Positions 31,839 through 45,503 of a stretch of DNA of 64,000 nt are shown here, in pieces (positions within the stretch are counted from its first letter, which is position 1; every line of letters begins with the position of its first letter). Below the pieces are notes generated by a model. It did no database searches and was not told the DNA's origin. It was given only the letters and a program-made list of their open reading frames with translations. Position numbers and translations under genes: made by a program. The stretch spans positions 1,302,001-1,366,000 of the forward strand of contig WAID01000001.1 of assembly GCA_016584495.1 (NCBI GenBank), written 5' to 3'. This DNA is from Celoporthe dispersa. Taxonomy: Eukaryota > Ascomycota > Sordariomycetes > Diaporthales > Cryphonectriaceae.

Positions 31839-34749
31839 ATGGATGGTTCTGGGCGAATTGCGCTGGCATGGTAAGATCTCCTCCTGCTCTTGTTTGTGCG
31901 CTGCGACTACTAATGCCACCGAACAGCGCGGCTCTCTCGATCTTTCAGATATATGGGAGCGTCGACCAGAACCGGGTGCTCGAGCGCCCGCTGCTCTCTC
32001 AGTTTCTTGTCCTCTCCACCTCGGCAGTCTCGCCTTTGCCGCCAGCTTCATAGCGAAGCGCTGGGCGGGCAGGAAGGGCAGGTTTGACGATGACGCCCGG
32101 TACAGAAAGCTCGAGGAGTCCAGGGCGGCGAGCCTCCCGCAGAGGCCGTCCTTCCGGTTCACGTGGCTGCCCCTGGCTATATGCATCTCTGGCAGGCTGT
32201 ATCTCCTGAACTGGCTCCACGCCCGCCAGCAGTGCTCGCACCCAGGGGTGGAGCTCTTTTACCTTGCTTGTTTGCCGTCTACAAGGTCTTCGCCAGCATG
32301 AGACGGCCCGCAGGCACCAGGGAGGACGGCGACGACGAGGAGGAGGAAGACGATATCGAGAATGATATCTTCCAGGACCTCGCAGCCTGGTTCCAGAGAT
32401 CACACCTGACCAACCTCTCTGCAAGTCTCGCCCTCGCCGGAGGCGCTCTATCTCACCTCTCTCCCTGCCTCCAACTCGACCGTGATCTGTCCGGCATCCG
32501 AGTCCAGGCATGTCGTCTTGGCCTCACAGTGGCTAGGTCTGGTGCTCGACTCCGTCCTCCTCTCCCTTCTCTGGCGCATACTACAGTGGGCTCGCACGCC
32601 AACGGAGAGGTTCATGACCGCCGGCAGCATCCTGAGCGCCTCTGCATTCTTCACTGGTATCGCCGTTTTCATACACCATCGGGCATCCGGCCAGTTTCAG
32701 TTTGTCGAGACGTACGGTGTCGACTCTCTCTATATTTTCGCCGTCTTCGGCCAGAGCGTTGCCTTGCTCTTCGTCGCATCTACCTTTTTCACCCTGCAGC
32801 CCTCGCCACTGGTCGCTACCGGAATTGTTACTTTCTTATGCGGGGCATACGCGGCCTGGAGGAAGATACACCAGGTCACCACATACGAGCAGCCATCGAA
32901 GGCCCAGGTACTTGTAGGAGTACTGGCAATGAGCCTCGGGTTTACGTTCTTCTCCATCAGAAATGGCATCCGACACGTAGGTCTGGCCCGCAGCTTCATC
33001 GTCTTCCTCATGCTTGTGTTCCTGGTCGTCGCCGCGATCTATTCAGCAGCGGTGTCCAGTGTGCTGGACCGTCACCCTATCGACAAGCTCATCTACGCCA
33101 CAAGAACAGAGGCACACCGATGGCTCGTCCAGCACGCGAGAGTCAGCGAGAGCCTAGGTGTTGCTGCCCTGGAGTACCGAGATCGTCACAAAGGTCGTAA
33201 GCCACCTCCAAACTTTGATATTTGGTATGATTACGCTACTACACGGGACTCTCCCATTGTCGATCACTTCCAACAGATTGATGATGATCTGCGGCCGTTC
33301 TGGGGCATGAAGCCCAGTCGCATACAGGAGGAGATACGCAAACTTGGCGGCCAGCACGGCATGGTCATCGTCAGCATCAAGAAGGGCCTGGTCGCAGTTC
33401 AGCAGTCGCCAGAGGCTTATGACGAAGCAGTGATGGGCGACCTGGTGGAGCTCATCCAGCCCTTTGCCCAGCACCTGCCTGACATGAATCTTCCCATCAA
33501 CATGCTGGACCACCCGAGAGTCCTGGCCCCCTGGTCGACGGGCACGACACAGAGACATGGAGAGGATGCACAGGACGACGGGTTCATGTGGTCGTGGGAA
33601 CACCAGCACCGGCTCGGCCAGGCATGTTCCAGTCGCTCGTCGTCCAGGATGGGATTCTACCCACAAAACGGGCATTTCTGCTCTTCTTGCGCCAACCCCC
33701 AGTCCGAGGGGCAGTTCCTGAACGACAGGGTGCTGAGCTGGGATCTATGCCACCAGCCAGATCTGCTGAACCTGCACGGCTTCTTCGCGACCCACCAAGC
33801 CCTAAGGCCATTCGGCGACCTCGTGCCTGTCTTCAGCCGGACCAAGACGCAGCAGCACAAGGACATCCTCATCCCCCCTGGCCAGGAGCAAAGATGATTA
33901 CAGCACAGAGGCTATCGATCAGCACGAGAAGCCCTTGCTCGACAAGACGAGCCAGCTCTTCTGGCGCGGCAGCATCCGACCCGAGAGAAGCGTCCCGCCC
34001 GGCGTGCTCTCGGCTGGCCACCAGGAGCGCCTCAGCTACCTGGCCAACAATGCCACCCCCAGCGACTACGTAACGGTGCTGCTCGCCAAGAGCGATGACA
34101 AGGAGAGGTTCCTCTACGAGAAGACCCCACTGGCCGAGCTAAACCGGGCGCTGAAGCTGGACGTCGGCATCAGCGACTATTCGGCCTGCACGAGTCCCGG
34201 CTGTGAGGTGTTGAAGAAGGAGTTCGGCATGAAGCCGGGGGATAAGGACGGCAAGACCGAGGCGGACAGCCGGTACGTGATGGTCATGGACCGCGATGAT
34301 GGGCCGTCCAAGGATCTGCTCAGGGTGCTGAGGTCGGGCAGCGTGCCGTTTGTGGCCTCTGTATTCAAGGTAAATCATTCACTCCTCAGGATATCTGACC
34401 TTGTCACCACCGCCGATGCTGACTGGCGACATCTCATCTTCAGGAATGGTACACGGAGCGTGTGTTCCCCTGGCTCCACTTCGTACCCGTCGACATCCGC
34501 TTCCACGACCTCTACAGCACGCTGGCGTACTTCCTGGGTCTTCAGGACAAGGGCCTCATCAACGGGCGCAAGGTGCCTATGCAGTCCCGCGTCGAAGACG
34601 CCAAGTGGATTGCGGAGCAGGGGAAACAGTGGGCGGCCCAGGCTCTGAGGCGAGAGGACGCCGAGATCTACATGTTTCGGCTGCTGCTGGAATGGGGGAG
34701 GATTATTGACGAGAAGCGGGATAATCTTGGTTATGAGACTCCTAAATAG
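31839..34749 (+). CDS. GT90 (CAP10-type) glycosyltransferase with multi-pass N-terminus, frame-broken
   Basis: Resembles fungal CAP10/GT90 proteins, some of which are beta-1,2-xylosyltransferases; the acceptor here is unknown. Exon 1 (31839-31870, MDGSGRIALA..) joins at 31927 through a 56-nt intron with a clear ACTACTAAT branch site. A second intron is 34370-34443. Several hydrophobic helices precede HPIDKLIYATRTEA and KPPPNFDIWYDYA. The catalytic half includes NLHGFFATHQ, FGDLVPVFSRTK, HKDILIP, LLRVLRSGSVPFVASVF and EWYTERVFPWLHFVPVD, ending with REDAEIYMFRLLLEW. As given, the frame changes near 32027, 32268, 32443 and at the C6 run 33873-33878. The last fits one surplus C (restoring ILIPLARSKDDY); the others are less certain. 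Either several sequence errors or early decay could explain this. Confidence 0.75.
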
Positions 34750-35579
34750 AAAAATAAGGTACAGTCTATAAGAAAGAAAGAAAAGCATTTGAGACGCTAT
34801 TATATTGTGAAAATCCACATGTTCAAACTCATCTGTAGTATTCCCATAGGCCTCGGTTGACTTCTTTTTATCTCCCTCTGTTTTGTTAGTATGATAAATG
34901 ACTCTTAGCATGAGAATGCTCTCTTTGCGCTGTGATTGATTGCAAATAATACCAGGTAGAATTATGAGGTTGTGGGCATGGCTTTGGGGGAGAAGCAACT
35001 GCCATCATCAACAGCTATTTTATAGGGGATATTTTTTAGGGGCCAACTTGCAAAAGAGGACTTTTTCTCCTCTTGCTCCTCCTCCTCATAATCAACAATT
35101 ACCTATGTCTTTTTCTTCTCCTCTCTCTTCCCTCTCTTTTTTTATTATTATTATTTTATTATTGTGTTATCAGCTCGAGGTAGTCATCCCACCTTCATGT
35201 TCCGGGATGGGTTGGGTCCGGCAGCCGGAGTTGTTACAGTATGTACGAGTGTACTTAGAAAGCTATGCTACGTCACTGCCTAAGTAACGAGTGAGTCCTT
35301 GCTCTGGTCTTCTGTGCCCCTCCAACGCGTCACAAGGCGCGCGCTGACTCTCCTCCCCTCACCACATAAACTACAACCAATCTTGACCGCCCGACCGCAG
35401 AAGATCAACCATCCCCCAGCTGGAGGGCAAGCACCGTCACAGACACACTGTTCCATGATACTGTGCAGCACCAGCAGCAACAGGCCAGCGGCCCGGCGGT
35501 GACGGCTCCAAAAAAAAAAAAAAAAAAAAAGGGTCCTCCCTCGCATCCTGCCTCGCACTCTCCCTCTCTCTCCTCCGCC
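34750..35579. other. Intergenic region
   Basis: 3' flank of the GT90 gene and promoter of the next gene, with AT-rich and TTATTA stretches near 35140-35170 and a pure A20 run at 35511-35530. Confidence 0.5.
35511..35530 (+). repeat. A20 homopolymer
   Basis: Twenty A, 49 bases upstream of the next start codon; such tracts exclude nucleosomes in promoters. Confidence 0.9.
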
Positions 35580-36728
35580 ATGGCCCCCATCCGGCGGTAC
35601 CTCAGGATCACAAAGTACTCTGTGCTCGAGTGCCGCATATATCTCGACGATCCGTCCCTGGCGCACTCGTGGCTCCTCAGCCCACGCGATCCGGTCCTGC
35701 CGAGAGTCATCGAGGCGGTGCGGCCCTTGTCCTGCCCAAGCTGCGCGAGGAGCGCGAGCGTAGCCGGAAGAAGAGTACCAAGAAGCGCACCATCAAGGAC
35801 ACGGTGACGCAAGGTAGGTCTTTGTGTCTGTGCTGTGCCGTTCGTGTCCCTTTTTTTTTTTTTTGTTCACTTTTCCTTCTGCGATGTACAGGGTTGCTGA
35901 TGACACGATCCGGTGTCTTCTCCAGACGACTTTGAGGTGTCCATCTTCCTGACCGAGACGAACACCCGCCACTCGCTGCTGTTCAAGCACAAGCACTTTC
36001 GCGACACCACACAGACGAGGCTGACCTCCAACGCGTCTAAGCTTACGGGCGCCTCCAGGGAAGCTCCCATCGACGTCGACATCCAGGCCCTGCAGGCGCC
36101 AGCAGCACAGACGCCGCACGTGCCCCTGCTCCGCGAGGAGGAGGAGGAGGATGACGTCGTTGCGCTCCATGACATACCGACATTACCTCAAGACGAGACG
36201 GCAGCGGCCGCTCCTCGGCTGTCGAAACGACGGCGCGGTGCAGGCGGCTCCCCACCCGCTGCTGAGGACAACCTGGACGCTGACGAGCAGGGTGATGCCG
36301 ACGTCCCTGGATCAGACGAGTTCGAGGAAGACCACGAGAATGATGATGATGATGGCGATGATCTGTTCCTAGCCCAGGACGAGGGAGAAGATGAACACGA
36401 GGGTGACGACACGGCCCCGCCTCCGGTCAAGGATCGTAGTGACGATGCTAGCGCCCTTGAATACGAAGGAGGACGGGACGACAAGAAGAAGCTAGCCATG
36501 GACATCTCGTACGAGGGCTTCTCCATCTACGGGCGCGTCCTGTGCCTGGTCGTCAAGCGGCGCGAGGGCAGCAGCAGCGGCAAGGGCAAGAGCATCGCCA
36601 CGGCGGGCGGCCGGGGCAAGGCTGGACAGTCGGCTGCTGGGCCGGGCGGCCAGGCCGTGATGGAGAACTGGATCACGTCTACACAAATCCCCGACGTGGC
36701 TGTCAGCGCGCTGCCGGACGCGCCGTGA
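35580..36728 (+). CDS. Conserved-looking hypothetical protein, acidic
   Basis: I do not recognise this family. Exons are 35580-35813 and 35926-36728, split by a 112-nt GTAGGT..CAG intron that contains a T-rich run. The start MAPIRRYLRITKYSVLE (CCATGG context) is followed by LSPRDPVLPRVIEAVRP. The frame then breaks at CCC, 35724-35726: one extra C continues as LVLPKLREERERSRKK and KKRTIKD, for about 345 residues in all. Exon 2 begins DDFEVSIFLTETNTRHSLLF; a long Asp/Glu-rich region with a KRRRG patch fills the middle, and the C-terminus has ISYEGFSIYGRVLCLVVKR. The basic patches and acidic blocks suggest a nuclear protein. The ordered ends look conserved rather than random. Confidence 0.7.
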
Positions 36729-37857
36729 AGCTGCCGAGACGCGGAGGTGAGGTCCCAAGCTGGACAAGACAGGCACTCCCTCGTCCCATCAGCAAGACAG
36801 CATGATACGACGATGGACTGCTACTCTATCTAATTACCCCCTTGGTCATTCCCCAGAGGATGCAGAGGATGTCGTACACATGTACACCGTATCTTGACAT
36901 TCTATGCATAACACACCCCTCTCACCCAGCCAGGACAGTAGGGATGGTGGTGGACTGACAGGGTTGATGCCTCCTCGTCACGACGAGCTCGTTTCGCGTT
37001 TCACATCAAGGAAGTGTTGCGTGGTGGCATGATCTGATCACTAGGGGGGGGTAGAAGGGGGATTATCCCCACTCGTCATCTAGATTGCCGACTGATCACG
37101 ATCGGTACTGATGCCGAAGAGCTTGGCTCCGAGTGAGACGAGTCGGGCATCAGAGTTTGTGCACACAGTTGTGCGGGCCCCAAAGGCTGGGACGGCTGCC
37201 AAAAAAAAAAACGTGATGGTGTCATTACTTTGTGTATTGGCATGATCAGTGCGACTCACGTCGCACCTCTCGACCGGGCGAAAGTGCAGTTCAGCACATC
37301 GGCATAAGCTCTGATAGCCCTGGCACCTCTCGAGAGTCATCACGTATGTGGCGCACTCTAGGAGCCCGATAGAACGCGTTGATAGTCCCCAACTGTCAAA
37401 CCCCCCTAGGCCGCGCCCGAACGAGGAAGAAGCCGTGCGGACCGACAGAGATCGCGACTAGTCAGGGCTGATGGTTCCTGGGACTTCTCGCGCAGAAAAA
37501 AGAGGCTTGAGGCTACAGAGAGAGGGGCGGGATGTGGGATTCAACGCTCCGGTATCGTATCCGCCCCGGCCGTGCTCCAGTAGAACGAAAAGCAAAGAAA
37601 GCGAGCGGCGTGGCCGCTAAGTCCCAAGTGTACGAATTCGTATAGGTAGTGTGCCCTCGAGGACAACTTGACCAAGACTAGCTTGCCATGCTATGGTACT
37701 ATCGTACAATGAGTGAATTCGCCCACACCTTGAGCTCGAACCCCGAGCACGGGCGCTGGGTGTTCCATCACACCCCACAGACACACACCGGCAGGCTCGG
37801 CGGACGAGCGGACCTAGTCGGGCGGATGGACGGTGTAAGTGAGTGACTCACTTTATG

Positions 37858-37883
37858 CAACAACAACAACAACAGCAACAACA
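37858..37883 (+). repeat. (CAA)n microsatellite
   Basis: CAA units with one CAG interruption. Confidence 0.85.
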
Positions 37884-39470
37884 AAACCAACAAAAACAAG
37901 ATGGAGGGAATCGCGGTTTCGTCCTTCGGCAACCGTGGTTGGAATAACTAAACCAAGCCCTTGTCCTCGGTCCTCGTGATCGCGGGTGGTTCCTCTGAGT
38001 TGGGCCAAGGTCGCCGTGGCCCCAATCACGCACGGGCACGCGGTCGAGGTGGGTGGCTCCTGAAACACAGCCTTGTGCCCCTCCTCTGCCTTGCCTATCG
38101 TGGCTGTCGGCCGCCTGGCGGTCCTCTTGTTCGATCGACCCCTCCCCACCCCTCCCTCCCTAGCTAGGAGGAGGGAGAGAGTCGTCTTGGGCCGCCCAGG
38201 GGTTCCACCTCTGTGAACCACATGATGGAGGAGAGGAGGGTGTCGTATGTATGTACCTCTACCAAGCAGACAGGATCTCCATCCGACGCTTGGCTTCATC
38301 GCGCATCGCGCGTGCGTGTCGATCTTTCCATCACACCGCCCACTCGGGTCGGCGATGGGACGAAGATGAGGATGATGATCAGGCTGGCAAGGCAGCCGTC
38401 ACGCCGAAAACACGCAGTATGATTGGGATCTCCCCACCCCGCCCGCCCTCTGACCGGATCCGCAGCAGACCACATCACCAGGCGGGCAGACAGCAGAGGA
38501 CGGGGGCATCCTGTAACCATATAGTATATACTACTATAGTAACTTTATCGAGTGCGAGCCTGTCTTGTCCGTCCGTCCACCTGCCTGCCCCGGGCGCGAG
38601 CCGATCGTTCTGGTGGACTAATGTACCAGTAGGGACCCATGGATGGACGTGTGTGACATGACAGAGAGCTGGGGATCTGTTTCGAACAGACAAACGGCCC
38701 CAAAGCAGCAGGCCCGAAGCTACCGGAAGAGCTGTACGCATTCAAGTCCCGGGGCCGCACGCCGAGCGGTGGGCGAACGCCTCGTCCTCACCTGGGGCTT
38801 GGATCGTGATCTCTTCTCCTCCGCCGCTGCAAGACACGATTCATAGGGCACCAGGGACAGCCTGGCGAGTTCTTGTCAACCAGAGTCAACTTACTACGGC
38901 ACTACGGGTAGTATATTTCTTGTTTTCTCCCCTCCCCCCCCCCAACGGACCACGGATTTCCTTCTCGGGACGGCCCAAGGAAAACGGCACGTCACGAGGG
39001 ATGTCTGTCCCTCTTTTTTTCCCTCTTCTTGTCCTTCTCCCTCTTTTTTTTGCGTGACTGGAATGGTTGGTCCCTTGCCAACTTGCTCAATCACGCCGGC
39101 ATCGTCGGAGGGGGAGTGGTACATGTTCACGATGTACCCGTCGATCTCCTCCCCCTCCCCCCCCTCTTTAGGCTTCAATGCATGCGATGGTGTGTGGAAT
39201 GCCAGATGGTCTTAGTGCCATGGCGCGGGGCCCATGATTTTCGTAAAGTGTGTGTGTGTGTGTTCAAAAGTTCAAACCGTCTTGCCGCCCTCGATCCACT
39301 CGGTCTCGGGCGGATCATGGTCGGTCGGTCCATTCCCCTTGCACACCGACCATCGACGGAGGGATCTGAATCATCACGCCACTTCTGACCGTTCCTCTGC
39401 CCCGAGAGAGAGACACAGAGAGGGAGGGGTTTGTGTGGGTGTGTACTATGGTGGGTGTGGGTGGGTGTGG

Positions 39471-39493
39471 GTGTGTGTGTGTGTGTGTGTGTG
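39471..39493 (+). repeat. (GT)n microsatellite
   Basis: About eleven GT units within a longer G/T-rich strand-biased segment (39428-39515). Confidence 0.9.
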
Positions 39494-40079
39494 GATATTG
39501 AGTTGGGTGGGTTGTTAGAAACAGAGAGAGTTTGAGAGAGGAAGAAAAAGAAAAAAAGAGAGATCTACACACGGGTGAGATGCAATACCCCGCGATGGTG
39601 GTAAGCCGCTAGATAGCGAGATTGGGGGAGATTAGATTGGGGATTGCTCTTTCCACGTGGGAAACTCCGGGTCGAAAGGATGTAGAGGACAACCTGGAGG
39701 GAAGGAAGGAATGACTTGGGGGAGGACCCAACACGGCAGGCTCGACGCACGACGCATCATGCATCATTGCCTGCTTCTACCTACTGCTTCCTGCATGCAT
39801 AGACGATTTCACCACGACCACCACACAGCGTACATGAGTGGGAGGCAGGCAAAAAGCACGTCAGGCACACATGCATACAACGCCTTCGGTGGGCCCCTCC
39901 TCGTCCCCCTCCTCGTCCTCCATCCCGCTGTCCGTCAGGCCGGTTCGCCGAGGAGGCCGGCTCACAAACACATACACACACAGAGAGAGAGGAGGGGGAG
40001 GGGGGGCAAGCCCACCACCAACATCAACACTAGACTGATTGGATGACTGCTAGGACTTAACGTTCCGCCTCCGTAGGTA

Positions 40080-40105
40080 GACACACACACACACACAAAC
40101 ACACA
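40080..40105 (+). repeat. (AC)n microsatellite
   Basis: AC units with a single interrupting AA. Confidence 0.85.
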
Positions 40106-43100
40106 GTCAGTTCATGGCGTGATTGCTCCGTGAGCCCGCTCACTCTTTTTTTCCCCCTCTCCCTCGGCCCTTGTCTGTTGGTGTGGTGGCCCGCGATAGC
40201 CACACTCGCGGGCGTTCAATGCGGAGTCCTCACAACCCTTCCCTTCCTCTCTTTTCTAATCTCTAGAGGGTGGGTAAAAAGCGGCGTCTGACGCTTGACA
40301 CTGGATGAAGTCACCGCCCCCCCCTCCCTTCTCCCAATATTTCTGTCCCACGCGGGCGATGGGGCCAAAGGTAAAATAGAGTAGCCGATATCCCGATCTA
40401 TTCAGCGGCGGGCCGCCCTGGCCCTGTTCTTGTTCCTGTCCTGTTCTCTGGTTCGTGGCGTTGCTGTCCCTCCCCCTCAGCCCGCCCGCGGCGGCTGGCT
40501 CAGTCTGCATTTCAGCTCTGAGCAATTTTATTGAATATCCGCTTACGCCACAGCCTGGCTAGGCTGGGGCTGCATTGTTGGCAAGCTGTACATGTGCAAG
40601 ATACGGTGAAAGACTGTTTTGTACCGTGCCCCCGTTGTTGCTGCCCCCCCCCCCCATCTCTTCTCCAAGATAAAAGAGAGCTCTCAGCTGGGCCTGAAAC
40701 AGCGATCCCTGACTGATGCGCGCTGTAAATCAGTAGCGGTGCGGCGTCTTCCTTCGATAGAGCTACTTCTTGCTGGTTGCTTGTGACCCCACAGTATTTT
40801 CGATATAAGCACCTTGCACACATAATCTAGCACGGTACCTAGTGAGGCTGAGGGCGATACATGGTCGAGGAGTAGCGACCCCCCCCCATCTCTCTCTCCC
40901 ATATATGGTAAGTAACTTCTGTACATGCATGGAGGAAGTTGCCGCTGGTCCGTGACACCTTGGCCCCTCCTCCACCTCCTCATTATCGTTGTCTCTCATC
41001 TGCAGGTGGTCTGTGTGTGTTTGCGGCTGCGGCGCAGGCGGCTAAGCAGAAAGAAAAACCCTCTTCATCCTCCTCCTGTTTTCTGATGGGCGTGGAGAGG
41101 AGCCGCTCACTGCATTATGCGGCGCCATTGTTCGTCCGCCGACGATGTATATGATGACGCTAACGCGGCCATACTATGATCGCACCTTTTTTTTCTCTAA
41201 AAAAAAAAACACAACCAAAAAAACACGCAACTCTTGCGATGCATGCTGCCCATGTCACGAAGTGGCTTTCACGACATGGTAGAAAATAAATTAAAAAGAC
41301 ATCGCATCAGATAGATAGGCTGCGCATCATACAAAAACAATCATTGTATGGATCCGTGCCCCGCGCCCTCTGCAACATCGTAATTTCGTATCTTGCTAGG
41401 AAGAGTGGTCAAGTGACGCGACAATATGAAAGCAGACGGCACATCACTGAGCCCGAGCGGCGACACCACCACTACGGCCGTAAGAACGAACCCCAGAATA
41501 AAGGGAGAAGAAGAAGAAAGAAGAGAGAAAAAAAGGAGGACAATCTCAGCTCTCTTTCTCTTTCTCTCTATTCTTCTTTTGGTGCTGTGGGTTTCGTATA
41601 TCTCTCACACCCCAGGCGCGCGCATGAAATTGAGTGTTCAATAGATTTGATCTACACTCCCTTGGCGGGCTCCCGCAAGCAAATCGCGACAGTGGCCCGA
41701 GTACTGTACGGGGCAGACAGCACATACCCATAGTACGTGGCCATGATACCATACATTGTACCCGTGACACACAATTTGGTCCCTCTGTGGAAGTGATGGC
41801 GCAGCTTGGCTGGTGGTCCGCTCCGTGTTGTTGTTCCCCACAGCGGAACTGAAACGCACACATAGTATCTGCAGGGTCTGCGCGGAGGTTTCGTGGTCAC
41901 CTGGTCATCGTCTGCTGTTCCTGCACTGCATCCTTCATTTCTTTTTTTTTTTTTGGTCTTTCCTGCGATGATGATGATTTGAGACGAGCGAGGGTTGGTT
42001 GAAGGGGTAACAGGACAACATATCACCACGTTTCACTCAATCAATCAATCCGCGGCGCCAGGGTCCCCCTTTCCAGGTCAGCAGGTCAGGCTGGCGGGCG
42101 GATGTACTATGGTAGCCCATGCTGGTCAGCCACCTGGAGAAGGCGAAGGATGAGGCGGGCGCCCGTCGTAGTGACAATGATTCGACTGATTGATATTCAG
42201 GGGTGATGGGTGTGTTCTCCCTCCCCTTGGTTCCCTGGCCATCCATCCGCACTACGATGGCCAGCCCTCGAGGGCGCAGAACCCTGCCCTCCACGTGGGA
42301 TCAGCAACGGTGGCTTGCGCGACGACCACCTGGGCGCACACACACTAACCAACAGACCACCCTGGGCTATACACGACCCCAGCGCGGTGTCATCAAACAG
42401 AATGGGTCGATTCGCTTTGACCATGAGCTTGCTCGCTCTCCTCACCCGAACCGTAGAAGGGGTCCGAGGCCTCGTCGCTGTCCGATGATTGGCTGTGGAA
42501 CGGAGGAGAGAGAGAGGGAGGGAGGGGGAGGGAGAGAGCCACGAAAAGACCAGGCCTGGCTCCGTGGCTGAAGAGAGATCTCATCTCATCTCGTTTAGTG
42601 CCGACTACGGCGGCGGCAGCACCTTAGCGCTGGTGGCATGTCCTCTTTGATGACTAGCTAGCCGGCAGACGAGATGTATCATGCGACGGGGGTCCCAAGG
42701 TAAGGTCTGCTATGCGAAAGAAGAGAGAAGGAGGGAGGGAAGGGAGGGAAGGACGAGAATGGGCCAAAGAAAGAAAGAAGAAAGAAAAGAAGAGAAAAGG
42801 AAGAGAGAACGAAAAAAAATCTGCCGTCTCTCCCGGGGGGCGGAGCCAGCTTCTTGGTCGGCGGAGGATGCTGACCGCGCCGAGCTGGAGGAGAACATGG
42901 AAATCATCTTCTCACCAAAAGCGGTAGGGCGGGCGACTGGGGCGGCTGACACATAATGTAGTATTAGGTTACGGCTGCCATGGGGCCGGGGGGAGGGGTG
43001 CATAATGGTACATTTGACATCTTGTCTGGGCCGCTAAATTAAGAAGATGGGAAATGGGTAAATGGTGAGAAAAAAAGATTGAAAATAGCGAAATGCCGAT

Positions 43101-45447
43101 ATAGCCATGACGTGTCCGGCCTGTCAACTTGTCAGCTCGACCCAGCGTGGGAACGGACGGGGTTTGGGGATCCGCAGTGACATGACAACCGGTGAACAAT
43201 GTTTGCGCTGGGAGAGTGGAGGGGAAGGGTGGAGGGGAAGAATGTGACATTGGAGGGCGCCCCTTCGTGGGTAAGGCAAGTCAAAAGAGTCCCAGAGAAG
43301 AAAAAAATTGTTGAAAGAGGAATCAAAATATTCATGTGAGACCCACGGAAAGTAGCCGAAGATTGGGCGCGCTTAACGATGACGGCGTTACAATTTGCTA
43401 AAGAATAACGGTTCAGTAGACCCGGCGGTGAGGGCGGTGAGGGAAAACCTCGTTTTCGGATCTTTGAGGGTCCTTTTTCCTTGGTTTCTTCTTGTCTATC
43501 ATTTTCTCTGTTTTATCGTCTATTTGGTCGGGCACCAAGATCGTGTAAGCCTCGGGAAACCCACAACCGGCAAACGAGAGGGAAAAAAACCACACCCTCC
43601 CCCCCACCCCAAAAAAAATATCCCCACTTCCTTCGAGAAGGTCAAGGAAATCTTCGCCGAGCGAGCTATCACACGTAGGTGGGGCCCAACGGGAGATCTG
43701 CCAGGATCTAGGGCACAGCAGCCAACAAATGAAGAGAGAGAGAGAGAGGCGGAGAGGGAAAAGAAAGAAAGAAAGGGAAAAAAACCAGCCGAGATGCACG
43801 ATGGACGGGGTTGTCACTGCAGGCCTGCCCTTTTCTCTCGCCAGGGGGTTCCAACTTAGACGCAGGCAGCAGGCAGCTTGCTGCAGCAGACTTGCAGTAG
43901 CCCGGGTGATCAAAATGGCTTGATGCAGTCATGAGCCACGTCTGCTCCTCGTCAGATGACCTCGTTTTCTTGGAGATTTGACCAGGCTGGGACCAATGGG
44001 ATCGATGGGATCCGCGGAGACTGCGCCGCACCCAATGAAATGCGTACGTGTCTACTGTGCATGCATGTACTCCTCCGCCTGTTACGGTATGGCATTTACA
44101 TTGCCATGATGCAGTCCAGCTTCCACATTTCATGATACTATGGTAGAAGGATCGATTCAGGTTCCCAGTAGGCTGGTCCGTGGTCCCACGCATGTGGGCA
44201 GAGAGCCAAGATAAGGTACCATACTCCCAGTATCAGGACCCAGGTGGACGGGGTTGTTATGAACCAGGGCTGGGATATGATCTTGGCCTCGTGATCACAA
44301 AACACCCCACTATGGCCAACACGAAAAAAAAGCCCATGATGGTGAGGCGAAGGGAATAAGCCGGAAGACACCCTGGTCGGGATATCACAAAATGATGACA
44401 TTTGTGACTCAGTCATTGAATTGACAGCTGTGACCGCTCTGGCAAGGAAATCATGGCAGGACAGCTCTCAGCAGATGTTGTCGGTACCGAAAGCGCCTCC
44501 CTCTCGTCTCTATTGGCCGCCCTTCTCCTGACCGCCCTGTTTACGACCCCGAGGACGAGCGAGCGAGCAGCTGCCGCACCAGCAGTCCAGATCAAGAACA
44601 TCTTCCCCGTGAGGGACTTGAGACACCTGTCAGAGAGGTGGATACTGGACATCTCACGGGCTGCGCCAGGGACCCTACCCTTGACAAGTTGTGAATCGTC
44701 ATCGTAATGGACGTTGACCGATGACAGGCGGACGGATGGATAGGATGGGAGGGGATGGATAGGGTGGTCTCACGCCCTGACAGCTCGCCTCAGACTACCC
44801 GAGTGCGACGACCTCTCTCTCTCTGTCTGTCCCGATGTTTCTGTTCCCTTTTCCTTTTAGGCAACCCGTGTCTCGCTCGGCTAGCGCGCAAGACACACAG
44901 ACACATACTTACACATGATTCTGCCGATCGGAGGATGTGGTCCTTGTGATCTTGGCTGCAGGATTGCAAAGGGCCCTTATCACAGCCCTGTTTTTTTTTT
45001 CTTTTTTTTTCATGGGTTGTCGCGGGGCAGCAACGAGGGTATGGGGTTTTGGGTATGGGTATGTGTGTATGTCTGTGTGGGTGTGGTGGGTGAGACCCCA
45101 TATTGCTGCTGACGGGGACGGGACTACATGGTACTATGGTGAGAAGTACTTGTGGGCGTTGTATACTCTCTGTGCCTACGATATATGTCAGCGGGAGGGC
45201 GTGCGACGATGCCCATCTTTTTATGGGTCGATATTGTGTGGCTTGGGTTTTTGGCTTGTGTGGGTTCGTTTTTTCCTTCTTCTTTCTTTTTTATGGTGGT
45301 ACGTATTATTACAGTACCTGGCTATAATATCTGACTTGACCTTGAGGGTCTCTGTTGGATCGGGGTTGGCGATGACGATGTTCGACCTGGAGTGGGTTTT
45401 GTACGGGTTTTACGGAAATGAGCCATGGCGTGGTGGATTCACCTCTG

Positions 45448-45448
<1 letters not shown>

Positions 45449-45479
<31 letters not shown>

Positions 45480-45503
45480 CAACTGACTGACTGACTGACT
45501 GAC
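45449..45503 (+). repeat. (CT)n next to (ACTG)n compound microsatellite
   Basis: CT units at 45449-45472 are followed, after a few bases, by five ACTG units at 45482-45503 and then more CT. Confidence 0.9.

Noticed and set aside
31927..31950. Alternative acceptor for GT90 intron 1 at the TTTCAG before ATATATGG
   Set aside because: Joining there creates a TGA at the junction; the ACAG at 31923-31926 keeps the frame and has a branch site at the right distance.
44937..45494. 185-codon frame in the desert
   Set aside because: Its aromatic and Ser/Leu-rich sequence comes from T-rich and CT-repeat tracts; no motif or splice context.
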